The notes beneath the pieces were generated by a model, which saw only the letters and a program-made list of their open reading frames with translations, searched no databases and had not been told where the DNA came from. The position numbers were made by a program, and so were the translations under genes. Below are positions 32,445-41,188 of a stretch of 64,000 nucleotides of DNA, in pieces; position 1 is the first letter of the stretch; the number at the start of each line of letters is the position of its first letter. Origin of the DNA: JAYVYM01 sp046593925 (GTDB taxonomy: Bacteria; Actinomycetota; Actinomycetes; Mycobacteriales; SCTD01); contig JBKJQN010000039.1 of assembly GCA_046593925.1 (NCBI GenBank), forward strand, positions 13,946 to 77,945. Reading direction: 5' to 3'.

Positions 32445-35400
32445 TCAGCCGCCCGTCAGGCAGCTGGGTTCGCCGGCCGGCAGGCCGGCGCAGCTGACCG
32501 GTCGGGGGGCCACCCGGATCAGCCCCCAGGCGCCGACCTGGGTGAACGGGCGCCGCAGGTCGCCGTAGAAGTAGTCGCCGGTCTGCTGCGCGAAACCGCC
32601 GGCGCCCCCCTCGACCCAGGCGTCGAACGACTCACCGGGCCCCAGCGCCTGGTTGGCGTCGTACTCGCTGCCGGGGATGAGCATGTCGCGCGGAGCCTCC
32701 AGGCCGCCCAGGGTGAACACGTGCCCCTGCTCGCTGCCCGGGGTCACGCTTTCGTGGACCAGCAGGCCGTCACCGGCATAGGTCTTCACCACGGGTGTCG
32801 CCGGGTCTACGGTGCCGCCCGGGTCGGCGTAGGTCGCCGAGGTGTCCCCGGCGGGCGCCCGCTGGTAGTTGATCACCGTCGCACCCTGCTCCGCGTTCGT
32901 GGGGTAGGGCATGAAGTCCTGGGACATCCGCGGGTCGTTGTCGGCCAGCAGCAGCGACACGTCCCGGTAGTCCTGCCGGTTGGGCCCGGCGATCGGGGCG
33001 GGCAGGTGCACGTCGACCTGCGCACCGACCGCGGTCGGGGTGTGGCCCGGCCCGAACGTCGCCCCCTGCGGCGAGACCACGACGGCTCCGTACAGCCCCA
33101 GCTTCTGACTGTCATGGCTGTCGTCGCCGGCCAGGTCGGCGACCGTGGCGCTGCCGAGGAAGGCGCTGTCGGCGTAGGAGGTGTACGCGCGGCTGGTGCC
33201 TGGGGCCGTCGTGGCCGCCGGGCTGTAGCCGACGGCGACCCCGGACGAGCCGGCGCTGCGGTCGAGCTTGCCCACGGCGAAGGTGGCCGGCGCCGAGCGG
33301 TTGTTGGTGAGGGTGACGACGAGGCAGTCGCCGGCCGCGACGTGCAGCACCAGGGGCTCGGGCTTGACGGTGCCGGCCAGCAGCCCGGCCACGGCCGAGG
33401 AGGCGGCGAACACCGCCTGGTTGCTGCCGAGATCCAGGGCGGTCACGTCGTAGGACTTCACCGGCGCCCCGGTCGGGCACGGGCTGGCGTTGTCGACGGC
33501 GTTCGGTGCCGGCGGGCTGGAGCTGGCGGCGGGCCGGACCCAGGTGCCGCCGGGAGCCGGATTGTCCGGCAGGGGCAGCAGGTCGCCGGCATTGGCCGGC
33601 AGGACCCGCACGATGCCCCAGGCGCCCTGGGCGGTGCGGCGAGCGATACCGTTGGAGTAGAGGTAGTCGCCGGGCCGGCTCCTGCCCTTCGGTCCGTTGC
33701 CCTCCAGGGCGAGCGTGTACTTCTCGCTCATCCCGTAGTGGATCGTGTCCGCCGGGCTCCCGACGGTCACGGGCGTCCCCCCGCCCGGGTCACCCTGCAC
33801 GATCCCATTGACGCCCAGGGTCATCCTGGCCTCGATGTCGAAGCGCTGGCCCTGGAAGCGAAGTGTGTCCAGTGTCGGGCTGACGTTGATGGTCCGCACG
33901 ACCAGCGGGTCGCCCGGGTAGCCGCGCAGCAGCGGGGTCTTGGGGTCGCCGTACGTATAGGAGGAGTAGCGGTTCGCTGCGCTCGGACGCTCGGTGAACG
34001 GAGCGGCCTTCAAGTTGATCGTGGAGTAATCGCCGTTGTCGTTGTCGTTGATCGTCCACAGTGCCAGCTCGCGGAAGCTGCCGTTGACGTGCCCGGGAAG
34101 CAGGTCCTGGTAGCCCGGCGCGGACCTGTTGGCGACGATGTCCGCGATCGTGCCCGACTTGATCTCGGCGCTGTGGTTACCGGGGGCGTAGAACTTCGAC
34201 CCGGCCGGCTCGACGATCAGCTGCCCGACCAGGCCGTGGCCCCAGCCGTGGATGCCGTCGACGTGGTCGTGCCAGAAGATGTTGTCGAGCTGCGTGTCGG
34301 CGTACCACTCGTACTGGATGAACTCGAAGCCGGCGCGGTCGGTGACCGGGTGGGCGTTCCTGAGCGGTGCGTCCAGGGTGACGGTGTTGGCTGTCGGGTT
34401 GACGGCGAGGACCTGCCGGACCTCGATCCCCTCGCTGCCCATACCGACCCCGATGAACGGGTGGGAAGGGGCGCCGGTCGCCGTGCGGTCCTGGAACTTG
34501 GCCACGCTGGTGAGCTGCAGACTTGTCGCGCCGCCGCTGCTTGCCGTGCGCAGCGTCGGGTCCTCGACCTGGTACGGCCGGACGGAGTGCTCGTACGCGA
34601 AGCCGGTCGAGACGCCGTCGGAGCCCTGCACGTCGAACTGCACGTGGTGGATGTGCATCGTGGTCTTGGACCAGCCGTCGAAGGTGGTCGCGTCGGGGAT
34701 CTCGTTGGTCAGCGTCACTTTCGCGCAGTCACCCACATTCACGCGCAGGGCCAGCGGCTGGGACGTCGGGTCGCTGTAGACCTTGCGCTTGTCCTGGGCG
34801 AGCGTGAACAGCTTGCCCTCCCGGTCGGTGATCGTGGCGCTGCGCTGCACCGGGGTGGCGATGGCGACGACGTTGAAGTGCCGGGTCGGGGTCGGCCCGC
34901 CGGTCGAGGTCCGCGCCGGGCACAGCCCATCAGGCCGATAGGCGTACGGGTCCACGGTCGGCTGGACGGTCACTGCCGGGTCGGGGTCGGCGCGGAAGCT
35001 CGAGTCGATCGGACCTGGTGAGTCGGCGCTCTGCGGGTCGGTGGTCTTGGAGTGCTGTGCTCCCGGCGCGGCGTCACCGTGCTCGCCGAGCAGCGGTGAG
35101 CCGGAGTGGCCCTGCGGGCTGAACGGTGGTCGGCTGCCCAGGTGGGTGCGCAGGACCGGGAAGGCCGGCCGGCCGTCGACGGGGTTGAACAGCTGGGCGG
35201 GCCGTCCCCGGCCGGTGGCGTCGGTCTCGTAGAACAGCGGCTGCGCCGTGGACAGGTCGAACTGCGGGTGCTGCGCGCTCCCCTGCCGCTTGAGGTCGGT
35301 GGTCTGCAGGCCGGGGTGCTGGGGGATGTCGGACTGGTTGGGCCAGGCGCCGGCCCCGGTGCCGGTGGGGGTGATGTCCTCGGGCTCGGCGAGTGCGATC

Positions 35401-37538
35401 GCGGGGTTGGCTTTCGACCAGGTCCAGTTGTAGACGGAGGGGTCCTGCGCGGACGCCCGCACGCCCTGCGGCGGCAGCTGCTGGCGTACCAGCGCAGCGA
35501 GGTCCGTGGGGTTCTTGATGGTCTGGCTGGGGTCGGTCGGGTTGCCGCCGCTGTCCTTCGGGCCGAAGTTCTTGCCGACAAGCTGGTCGGACGTGACGGC
35601 TTCGGGCGCGGCGACCCGGTCGCTCAGCGCGGCGAAGTTGGGCTGCAGGGTGTTGTAGACCCGCCAGAAGCTCCACATGCCCGACACGTAGTGCTTGGCG
35701 ATGTGGCAGTGGAACAGCAGGTCGCCGACCGTGTGCTGGACGCCGCCGGCGCCACCTTCGAGCTCGAGGTTGTAGGACTCGCCCGGCCCGATCGACTGGG
35801 CATCGAGCCGGTTGGAAGCCACCTCGTTCTGGGGGTGCTTGTTCAGCCGGGTGTCGGCGTAGTTCCACGACGGGTCGGCGACCGGGTTCATCCGCCAGCG
35901 GTCGCCACCACCGTGCAGGTGATAGACGTGGAACTTCTCGCCGCTGGCATGGCTGATCCGGAACTTCGTGGGGTCGCCGACGTACCCGCGGGGCATCGGG
36001 GTCGACGGATCGCCGAAGGTGTACGAGGAGTACGAATGGGACTTCTCCTTACCGAAGGCGAGCAGCCGGTTGCGGAACGGCTCTGAGCGGTAGTTGAGCG
36101 CGAACTGCCCTGGGCGGTAGCTGCCGGTCGTGGAGTCCACCTGCGGCAGCTCCGCGCCGTTGCGGTCGTAGATGACCTCGTTGTCGTTGCCGACCTCGTG
36201 GTGCTGGAAGATCGCCTCGCGGAACGACGCCCCGCCAGCGGGCGCCACGACGCCCTCCCAGCCCGACAGCAGCGGGGAGCCGGTGCTGGCGCCGGCGTAC
36301 ACAGACCCCTTCGGCTCCACGTTCAGCATGCCGAACAGCCCGTGGTCCACTGCGGCGCGAAAGCCGGGCCCGGGGTGTACGTAGTGCGACCCCTCCAAGT
36401 TCTTGTTGTCTGGGACGTAGTAGCGGAATGTCGTCGTCTCGCCCAGTGCGACCGCGGAGTCGGCGTTCTTGCCGATCGCGTCTCCGGACGAGGCCGCGGC
36501 AAAGGCCAGCCCGTCGATGTGCAGCCCGTACCTGCCGCCGGAGGCAAGGTTGGTGAAGGTGACGGTGACGCAGTCGCCCTCGTTCACCCGGACCGACAGG
36601 GGCTGGATCGGGTCGTCCCGCAGGCCGACCGAGACCTTCTGGCTGGCCTCCTCGTGCCGGACTGCCTGCAGCGCCGACAGCGGGCCTTGCGGGTCCGGCA
36701 CGGGTATCCCGCTCGCGACGTCGACCCGGTAGGTGTTGGCCTGCCCGTCCACGCTGTTGACGACGAGCATCTTCCCGGACCGGTCGTTGTCGCCCGACCT
36801 GTTGAGGGGAGTCTTCAGGTCGATCGCCGTGACGTCGAAGGCGCGCTGCGGCGCCCCGGGCAGGCAGGGCTGGCCCGGGTCGCTGCCGGACGCGGACGCC
36901 GGCGCTGCGGGCAGCAGCCCGAGCCCGGCGGCGGCCATCGCGCAGATCGTGAGCCTGGCGACGTACCGGCACAGCCGTCCCCGGCTGGGACCGGCGGTGG
37001 TCTGCGCGAGTGGGCCCGCGCCGACCTCGGGCGACGCGGTGAGCCTGGGCAGCGCGATCGCCGCAAGCGCGGTGAGAACGGTGACCGGGAGCAGCAACAC
37101 GACGTCGCCAGCGAGGTGGGAGAGCGGCGCCCCGCCGCCCGCACCGGCGGTGCCGAGCACCGCGTCGCGCAATGGCGTGGCGGCGGCGAGGGCGAGGGCG
37201 GTCCCGGCGCCGGTGAGGACCGCCCGGAGCACCCTGGTCGCCCCTGCGCCGAGCTCGAGCCGTCGGCCGGCCTGCCAGGTGACCAGCGCCGCCAGCACGA
37301 CGCAGACCAGCACGAGGGGGAGCGCGAGGCTCGCGTCGCGGAGCGCGGCCGCGGCCAGGCCCGACGGGACCGGCCGGCCTGAAGCGAGGGCGTGGAACTC
37401 GGCAGACCAGGCGGCGCCGACGGCGGCCAGGCACACCGCGACGCCGAACAGCGCCCCGGCGCGGGGACGGGCACCGGCGCGCCCTGCCCTTTCGCCGGCA
37501 CCCCAGGACACCTGGGTCGTCAGTGTGGTCGAGTCCAT
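32445..37538 (-). CDS. Giant multicopper oxidase with N-terminal membrane region
   Basis: A 1,697-residue protein starting at ATG 37538 after AGGGGAGA. Residues about 25-190 hold four membrane spans, then a signal-like segment ends APASASG near 220. Cupredoxin domains follow. The first set has HYVHPGPG (about 385), HLHGGGDRW (about 536) and a full type 1/trinuclear motif HCHIAKHYVSGMW (about 610). A second set has HIHHVQFD (about 962) and WHDHVDGIHGWGHG (about 1090). The later domains keep GDYLYSNG- or GDYFYGD-type strands but lack the His/Cys ligands. Size and layout recall ceruloplasmin or the manganese oxidase MnxG. The substrate is unknown. Confidence 0.85.
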   Translation of the reverse strand: MDSTTLTTQVSWGAGERAGRAGARPRAGALFGVAVCLAAVGAAWSAEFHALASGRPVPSGLAAAALRDASLALPLVLVCVVLAALVTWQAGRRLELGAGATRVLRAVLTGAGTALALAAATPLRDAVLGTAGAGGGAPLSHLAGDVVLLLPVTVLTALAAIALPRLTASPEVGAGPLAQTTAGPSRGRLCRYVARLTICAMAAAGLGLLPAAPASASGSDPGQPCLPGAPQRAFDVTAIDLKTPLNRSGDNDRSGKMLVVNSVDGQANTYRVDVASGIPVPDPQGPLSALQAVRHEEASQKVSVGLRDDPIQPLSVRVNEGDCVTVTFTNLASGGRYGLHIDGLAFAAASSGDAIGKNADSAVALGETTTFRYYVPDNKNLEGSHYVHPGPGFRAAVDHGLFGMLNVEPKGSVYAGASTGSPLLSGWEGVVAPAGGASFREAIFQHHEVGNDNEVIYDRNGAELPQVDSTTGSYRPGQFALNYRSEPFRNRLLAFGKEKSHSYSSYTFGDPSTPMPRGYVGDPTKFRISHASGEKFHVYHLHGGGDRWRMNPVADPSWNYADTRLNKHPQNEVASNRLDAQSIGPGESYNLELEGGAGGVQHTVGDLLFHCHIAKHYVSGMWSFWRVYNTLQPNFAALSDRVAAPEAVTSDQLVGKNFGPKDSGGNPTDPSQTIKNPTDLAALVRQQLPPQGVRASAQDPSVYNWTWSKANPAIALAEPEDITPTGTGAGAWPNQSDIPQHPGLQTTDLKRQGSAQHPQFDLSTAQPLFYETDATGRGRPAQLFNPVDGRPAFPVLRTHLGSRPPFSPQGHSGSPLLGEHGDAAPGAQHSKTTDPQSADSPGPIDSSFRADPDPAVTVQPTVDPYAYRPDGLCPARTSTGGPTPTRHFNVVAIATPVQRSATITDREGKLFTLAQDKRKVYSDPTSQPLALRVNVGDCAKVTLTNEIPDATTFDGWSKTTMHIHHVQFDVQGSDGVSTGFAYEHSVRPYQVEDPTLRTASSGGATSLQLTSVAKFQDRTATGAPSHPFIGVGMGSEGIEVRQVLAVNPTANTVTLDAPLRNAHPVTDRAGFEFIQYEWYADTQLDNIFWHDHVDGIHGWGHGLVGQLIVEPAGSKFYAPGNHSAEIKSGTIADIVANRSAPGYQDLLPGHVNGSFRELALWTINDNDNGDYSTINLKAAPFTERPSAANRYSSYTYGDPKTPLLRGYPGDPLVVRTINVSPTLDTLRFQGQRFDIEARMTLGVNGIVQGDPGGGTPVTVGSPADTIHYGMSEKYTLALEGNGPKGRSRPGDYLYSNGIARRTAQGAWGIVRVLPANAGDLLPLPDNPAPGGTWVRPAASSSPPAPNAVDNASPCPTGAPVKSYDVTALDLGSNQAVFAASSAVAGLLAGTVKPEPLVLHVAAGDCLVVTLTNNRSAPATFAVGKLDRSAGSSGVAVGYSPAATTAPGTSRAYTSYADSAFLGSATVADLAGDDSHDSQKLGLYGAVVVSPQGATFGPGHTPTAVGAQVDVHLPAPIAGPNRQDYRDVSLLLADNDPRMSQDFMPYPTNAEQGATVINYQRAPAGDTSATYADPGGTVDPATPVVKTYAGDGLLVHESVTPGSEQGHVFTLGGLEAPRDMLIPGSEYDANQALGPGESFDAWVEGGAGGFAQQTGDYFYGDLRRPFTQVGAWGLIRVAPRPVSCAGLPAGEPSCLTGG

Positions 37539-37764
37539 GGCTTCTCCCCTGGCAGTGCCGACCTGTTGGTCGTCTGGGCGAGACCTTCGACCTACGACCT
37601 TCGGACACCCTTGGGGAACTGCGGTCCGCCGAGTCGGGCCGGCCCGGTTGCGGTTCGATCCGGCGGCGCTTGTGCCGGACGCCTGCGGCAGCTGGCAAAA
37701 GGTGTTAGCAAGGTGCCGAGGGCACGCTCGGGCTCCGGCAGCGAGCCTGGCAGGAGGTCTTGGC

Positions 37765-39603
37765 GTGCGGATCTTTTCGCGCTCACGCGCGACGGGCACC
37801 GAGTCGGTCGCGGTGCGTACGCGGCGTCAGATCCTCCTGATCGGCTTGGGCGGTGTCCTGCTGGAGACGGTCATCGCGCACACCGCCCTGGTCGGGCTGG
37901 CGCGCGTCGACGCAGCGTACGAGAGCGTCGGACGGCTGGGCCTGGCCCAGCGCTACGTCCAGGACGCCGACCAGCTCCACGACGCCCTGCACGCCGACGT
38001 CCTGCAGGCCGTCGTGCTCAGCGACAGCCGTCTGGTGCTGCCCGGGGACGCGACGCAGAGCCTGCGGGCGCACGCGGCCGCTTTCCGGGAGAACCTGAGC
38101 CAGGCCCGGGACGTCGCGCTGCCCACCGACCTGTCTGCTGCCGTGTGGAGCATCCGCGACGTACAGGAACGCTATGTGACCACCGCCGAGCAACTCACGT
38201 CGCTGGCGGGACGTGACCCGGCTGCGGCCCGCTCCGGGCTGGTGGCCTTCACGGCCACCTTCGTCGAGCTGGAGCGCGCCCAGGCGGACCTGGCGACCCG
38301 GCTCGAGTCCGCGGCAAGCCTGCTCGAGACGCGGGCCGGCGGGGAGGAGCGCGCGGTGCGGCTGCGGATCGGCGAGGCCTCGCTGGCGGCGGTGCTCGGC
38401 CTGCTCGGGCTGACCTGGAGCCTGCTCCGGCTGGGCCGGGCGCTCGCGGCGCTCGCGGCACGGGAGCGCGGGGTCGCCGAGACGCTGCAGCACAGCCTGC
38501 TGCCCGACGAGCTGCCTGAGCTGCCCGGGGTGGAGCTTGCGGCGCGCTACGTCCCAGGGGGCACGGGCACCGAGGTCGGAGGCGACTGGTACGACGTGAT
38601 CCCGTTGCGTACGGGAGCGGTCGGGCTGGTGATGGGCGACGTCGCGGGGCACGACCTCCGTGCGGCTGCGGTGATGGGGCAGCTCCGGCACGCCCTGCGG
38701 GCGTACGTTGCCGAGGACCTGTCGCCCGGCCAGGTGCTCGACCGGCTCAACCGGCTGACCCTGGCCCAGTCGCCCGACGAGATGGTGACGTGCGTCTACG
38801 CCGTCCTTGACCCGGTGGCCCGCACCCTGGTCGTCGCCAACGCCGGCCACTACGCGCCCCTGCTCGTGTCCCCCGACGGCACGGTTACCGCGGTCGAGCA
38901 GCCGGCCTGCCCGCCGATCGGGGCGGTGCGCGGCACCTCTTACCCGGACGTGCGGCACGAGCTGGAGCCCGGCAGCACGCTGCTGCTGTTCACCGACGGC
39001 CTGGTGGAGCGGCGCGGCGTGCCGGTCTGCGTCGGCATCGAGGAGCTGACCGCCCTGCTCGCGGCGCATGCCCGCGACCTGGACACCCTGTGCGACGGGC
39101 TGATCACCGGGATGCTGGGCGAGCGCCCGCCCACCGACGACGTCGCTCTCCTGGTCGTGCGGGCGGCCCCGCGACTCGGCCACCACCTCGCCCTGGAGTG
39201 GCCCGCGGAGCCCGCCCGGCTGGTCGACCTGCGCCGCACCCTGGAGCGCTGGCTGGTCGAGGCCGGGGCCGACGAGGCTGAGGTGTACGAGGTCGTCGTG
39301 GCCTGCTCGGAGGCGGCGACCAACGCGATCGAGCACGCCTACGGTCCGGGGGAAGCCTCGTTCGAGGTAACCTGCGACGTCGACCCGCATGACCGTACGG
39401 CGACCATCGTGGTCCGCGACCACGGCCACTGGCGCAGCGCCCGCGGCCGCGACCGGGGACGCGGCCTGCAGCTCGTGGAGGGGCTGATGGACGAGGTGCG
39501 CGTGCTTACCAGCGAGGCCGGCACCGAGGTGCACATGCGCCGCCGGCTCGGCGGGCAGCCCGGCCGGATCCCCCGCCAGGCACGCGAGCAGGTGTCGGCA
39601 TGA
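37765..39603 (+). CDS. Membrane SpoIIE-type phosphatase fused to an RsbW-like kinase
   Basis: A 612-residue signalling protein. TM1 (about 19-38) and TM2 (about 198-220) flank a helical, CHASE3-like sensor of roughly 150 residues. Next is a PP2C/SpoIIE phosphatase with GGDWYDV (Asp near 274), MGDVAGHD, NAGHYAPLL and PTDDVALLV. The C-terminal ATPase has EAATNAIEHAYGPGE near 513 and GRGLQLVEGLMDEV. One chain thus holds both a dephosphorylating and a phosphorylating module for STAS proteins. Two STAS genes follow with four-base overlaps. CAGGAGG precedes GTG at 37765. Confidence 0.9.
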   Translation: MRIFSRSRATGTESVAVRTRRQILLIGLGGVLLETVIAHTALVGLARVDAAYESVGRLGLAQRYVQDADQLHDALHADVLQAVVLSDSRLVLPGDATQSLRAHAAAFRENLSQARDVALPTDLSAAVWSIRDVQERYVTTAEQLTSLAGRDPAAARSGLVAFTATFVELERAQADLATRLESAASLLETRAGGEERAVRLRIGEASLAAVLGLLGLTWSLLRLGRALAALAARERGVAETLQHSLLPDELPELPGVELAARYVPGGTGTEVGGDWYDVIPLRTGAVGLVMGDVAGHDLRAAAVMGQLRHALRAYVAEDLSPGQVLDRLNRLTLAQSPDEMVTCVYAVLDPVARTLVVANAGHYAPLLVSPDGTVTAVEQPACPPIGAVRGTSYPDVRHELEPGSTLLLFTDGLVERRGVPVCVGIEELTALLAAHARDLDTLCDGLITGMLGERPPTDDVALLVVRAAPRLGHHLALEWPAEPARLVDLRRTLERWLVEAGADEAEVYEVVVACSEAATNAIEHAYGPGEASFEVTCDVDPHDRTATIVVRDHGHWRSARGRDRGRGLQLVEGLMDEVRVLTSEAGTEVHMRRRLGGQPGRIPRQAREQVSA

Positions 39604-39968
39604 CCGTCGCCCATGTCCAGGTGCAGATCGAGGGCGGCCCGATGTGGCCGGTCGCCCTAGTCGGCGGCGAGGTCGACCTGTCCAACGTCGACGGCGTAGC
39701 CAGCACCCTGGAGGGCGCGGTGAGCAACGCGGCCCTCGGTCTGGTGCTCGACCTGTCCGGCGTGACCTACCTCGACAGCACCGGGCTGCGGCTGCTCTTC
39801 CGGCTGGCCCGCGAGCTGCGCGACCGGCAGCAGGCGCTGCGCATCGTCGTCCCCCCGGAGGCCCTGATCTGGCGGGTACTCCGGCTCAGCGGTGTGCCGG
39901 ACGTCGTCCCGGTGTCACGGTCCCTCCCCGAGGCGCTGCTGGCCACGTCAACCGCGTCCGCCGGGTGA
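39600..39968 (+). CDS. STAS-domain anti-sigma factor antagonist, copy 1
   Basis: A 122-residue SpoIIAA/RsbV-like protein. The phospho-acceptor is Ser60 in YLDSTGLRLL; the N-terminal strand VALVGGEVDLSN and helix are usual. When dephosphorylated such proteins bind the kinase and free a sigma factor. It overlaps the phosphatase-kinase gene (ATGA), which supplies both the kinase and phosphatase. The target sigma factor is not adjacent. Confidence 0.9.
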   Translation: MTVAHVQVQIEGGPMWPVALVGGEVDLSNVDGVASTLEGAVSNAALGLVLDLSGVTYLDSTGLRLLFRLARELRDRQQALRIVVPPEALIWRVLRLSGVPDVVPVSRSLPEALLATSTASAG

Positions 39969-40333
39969 CCGACGTGGGCAGCCCGCTGCCAGCACCCATG
40001 ACGGGGTTCGTGCAGGTGTGCATGACCGGTGACCTGGACGCGGAGGCGGCGCCCGCGTTCCGTCGCCGTCTCGAGGCGGCGGTCGGCGCAGGCGCGGCGC
40101 TGATCCTGATCGACATGCGCGACGTCGTCTTCCTCGACTCGGCCGCGCTGGCCGTCATCGTCGGGGTGAACCGTCAGCTGCCGGTAGGACAGCGCCTCGC
40201 GCTGACCCAGGTCCCCCTGCGGATGCAGCGGGTGCTCCGGGTGGCCGCGATCGCGAGCCTGCTCCCGGTGCACGAGCAGGGGCAGCCGTGGCCGTGGGGC
40301 GATGTCGTCGCCGAACCGGGCCCCCTGGACTGA
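39965..40333 (+). CDS. STAS-domain protein, copy 2
   Basis: A 122-residue second STAS protein with CMTGDLDAEAAPAFRRRLE and the phospho-site segment FLDSAALAVIV (Ser59). The residue after Ser is Ala-Ala in place of Thr-Gly, and the C-terminal helix differs, so it may respond differently to the kinase. GTG at 39965 overlaps copy 1 by four bases. The three genes look like one complete partner-switching unit. Confidence 0.85.
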   Translation: MTDVGSPLPAPMTGFVQVCMTGDLDAEAAPAFRRRLEAAVGAGAALILIDMRDVVFLDSAALAVIVGVNRQLPVGQRLALTQVPLRMQRVLRVAAIASLLPVHEQGQPWPWGDVVAEPGPLD

Positions 40334-40351
40334 CGCGTGCGGCACCCCGCG

Positions 40352-41188
40352 TCAGCCGGTCAGGGGTTCAACGACCGGTGCGGAACGGGGGCGGACCGAT
40401 GGCAGGCCGAGGCTGCGGGCGGCGGCTGTGGCGGGGTGCGGCGGCAGGCCGGGGCGGTCGCGGCACAGTCCGGCGAGCACGGCGTAGGCGTCGGCCCCCA
40501 GCAGGGCGGTCAGCTCCGCGGCGTACGACACCCACAGCGGCTCGGCGCCGACGTGCGCCTCCGGCGCGCCGGTGCACCACCAGTGCAGGTCGGCGCCGCC
40601 CGGACCCCAGCCGCGCCGGTCGAACTCCCCGACGGAGCTGACGAGGACCTCGACGTCGTCCGGCCGGGTGACGCGCTCCTGCGAGCGGCGGACCGGGAGC
40701 TGCCAGCAGACGTCGGGCTTGGTCTGCAGGGGGTGCCGGCCGCTGCGCAGCGCGAGGGCGTGCAGCGCGCAGCCCTCGCCGCCGGCGAAGCCCGGCCGGT
40801 TGAGGAACACGCACGCGCCGTCGACGGTGCGGGTACGCCGGACCGTCTCGCCCTCGAGCTCGTCGAGCTCGCCGATGCCGAGCGCCCGGCCGGTGTCCGC
40901 ATGCTGCCAGTCGCGCTTGCGCAGCTGGCTGGCGGCGCGGGTGACCCGCTGCTCGTCGTCGTCGTCGGACCAGAACGCGCCGTGCGTACAGCAGCCGTCG
41001 TCGGCCCGGCCCGGGGCGATGCCGAGGCACCCCGAGCCGTAGACGCAGGTCCAGGACGACAGCAGCCAGGTGAGGTCGGCGCGCACGACGTGCCCGTCGT
41101 CGGCGGGGTCGGGGAACTCCACCCAGTCGCGCGGGTGGTCCGGGTCGACCTCGCGACGCCGCGGGAGGCCCAGGTCTGTGCTCGTCAC
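40352..41188 (-). CDS. Cysteine-cluster protein of unknown function
   Basis: A 278-residue soluble protein conserved in actinobacteria. It has dense cysteines in two parts: WTCVYGSGCLGI followed by DDGCCTHGAFW, then GACVFLNRPGFAGGEGC, PDVCWQLPVRR and DLHWWCTGAPE. The spacing recalls YkgJ-type metal or Fe-S clusters. The region DDDDEQRVTRAASQL is acidic. The start GTG overlaps the stop of the adjacent minus-strand pseudogene, a leftover of a former operon. No reaction is known. Confidence 0.75.
   Translation of the reverse strand: MTSTDLGLPRRREVDPDHPRDWVEFPDPADDGHVVRADLTWLLSSWTCVYGSGCLGIAPGRADDGCCTHGAFWSDDDDEQRVTRAASQLRKRDWQHADTGRALGIGELDELEGETVRRTRTVDGACVFLNRPGFAGGEGCALHALALRSGRHPLQTKPDVCWQLPVRRSQERVTRPDDVEVLVSSVGEFDRRGWGPGGADLHWWCTGAPEAHVGAEPLWVSYAAELTALLGADAYAVLAGLCRDRPGLPPHPATAAARSLGLPSVRPRSAPVVEPLTG

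Noticed and set aside
32133..35021. A 962-codon plus-strand frame within the oxidase locus
   Set aside because: Mirror frame of the multicopper oxidase; Val/Gly/Arg-rich without motifs, whereas the minus strand has copper-ligand motifs in order.
37539..37799. Longer N-terminus for the multicopper oxidase from a start at 37799
   Set aside because: The extra 87 residues are Arg/Pro-rich and overlap the start of the divergent phosphatase gene; ATG at 37538 has a good ribosome site.
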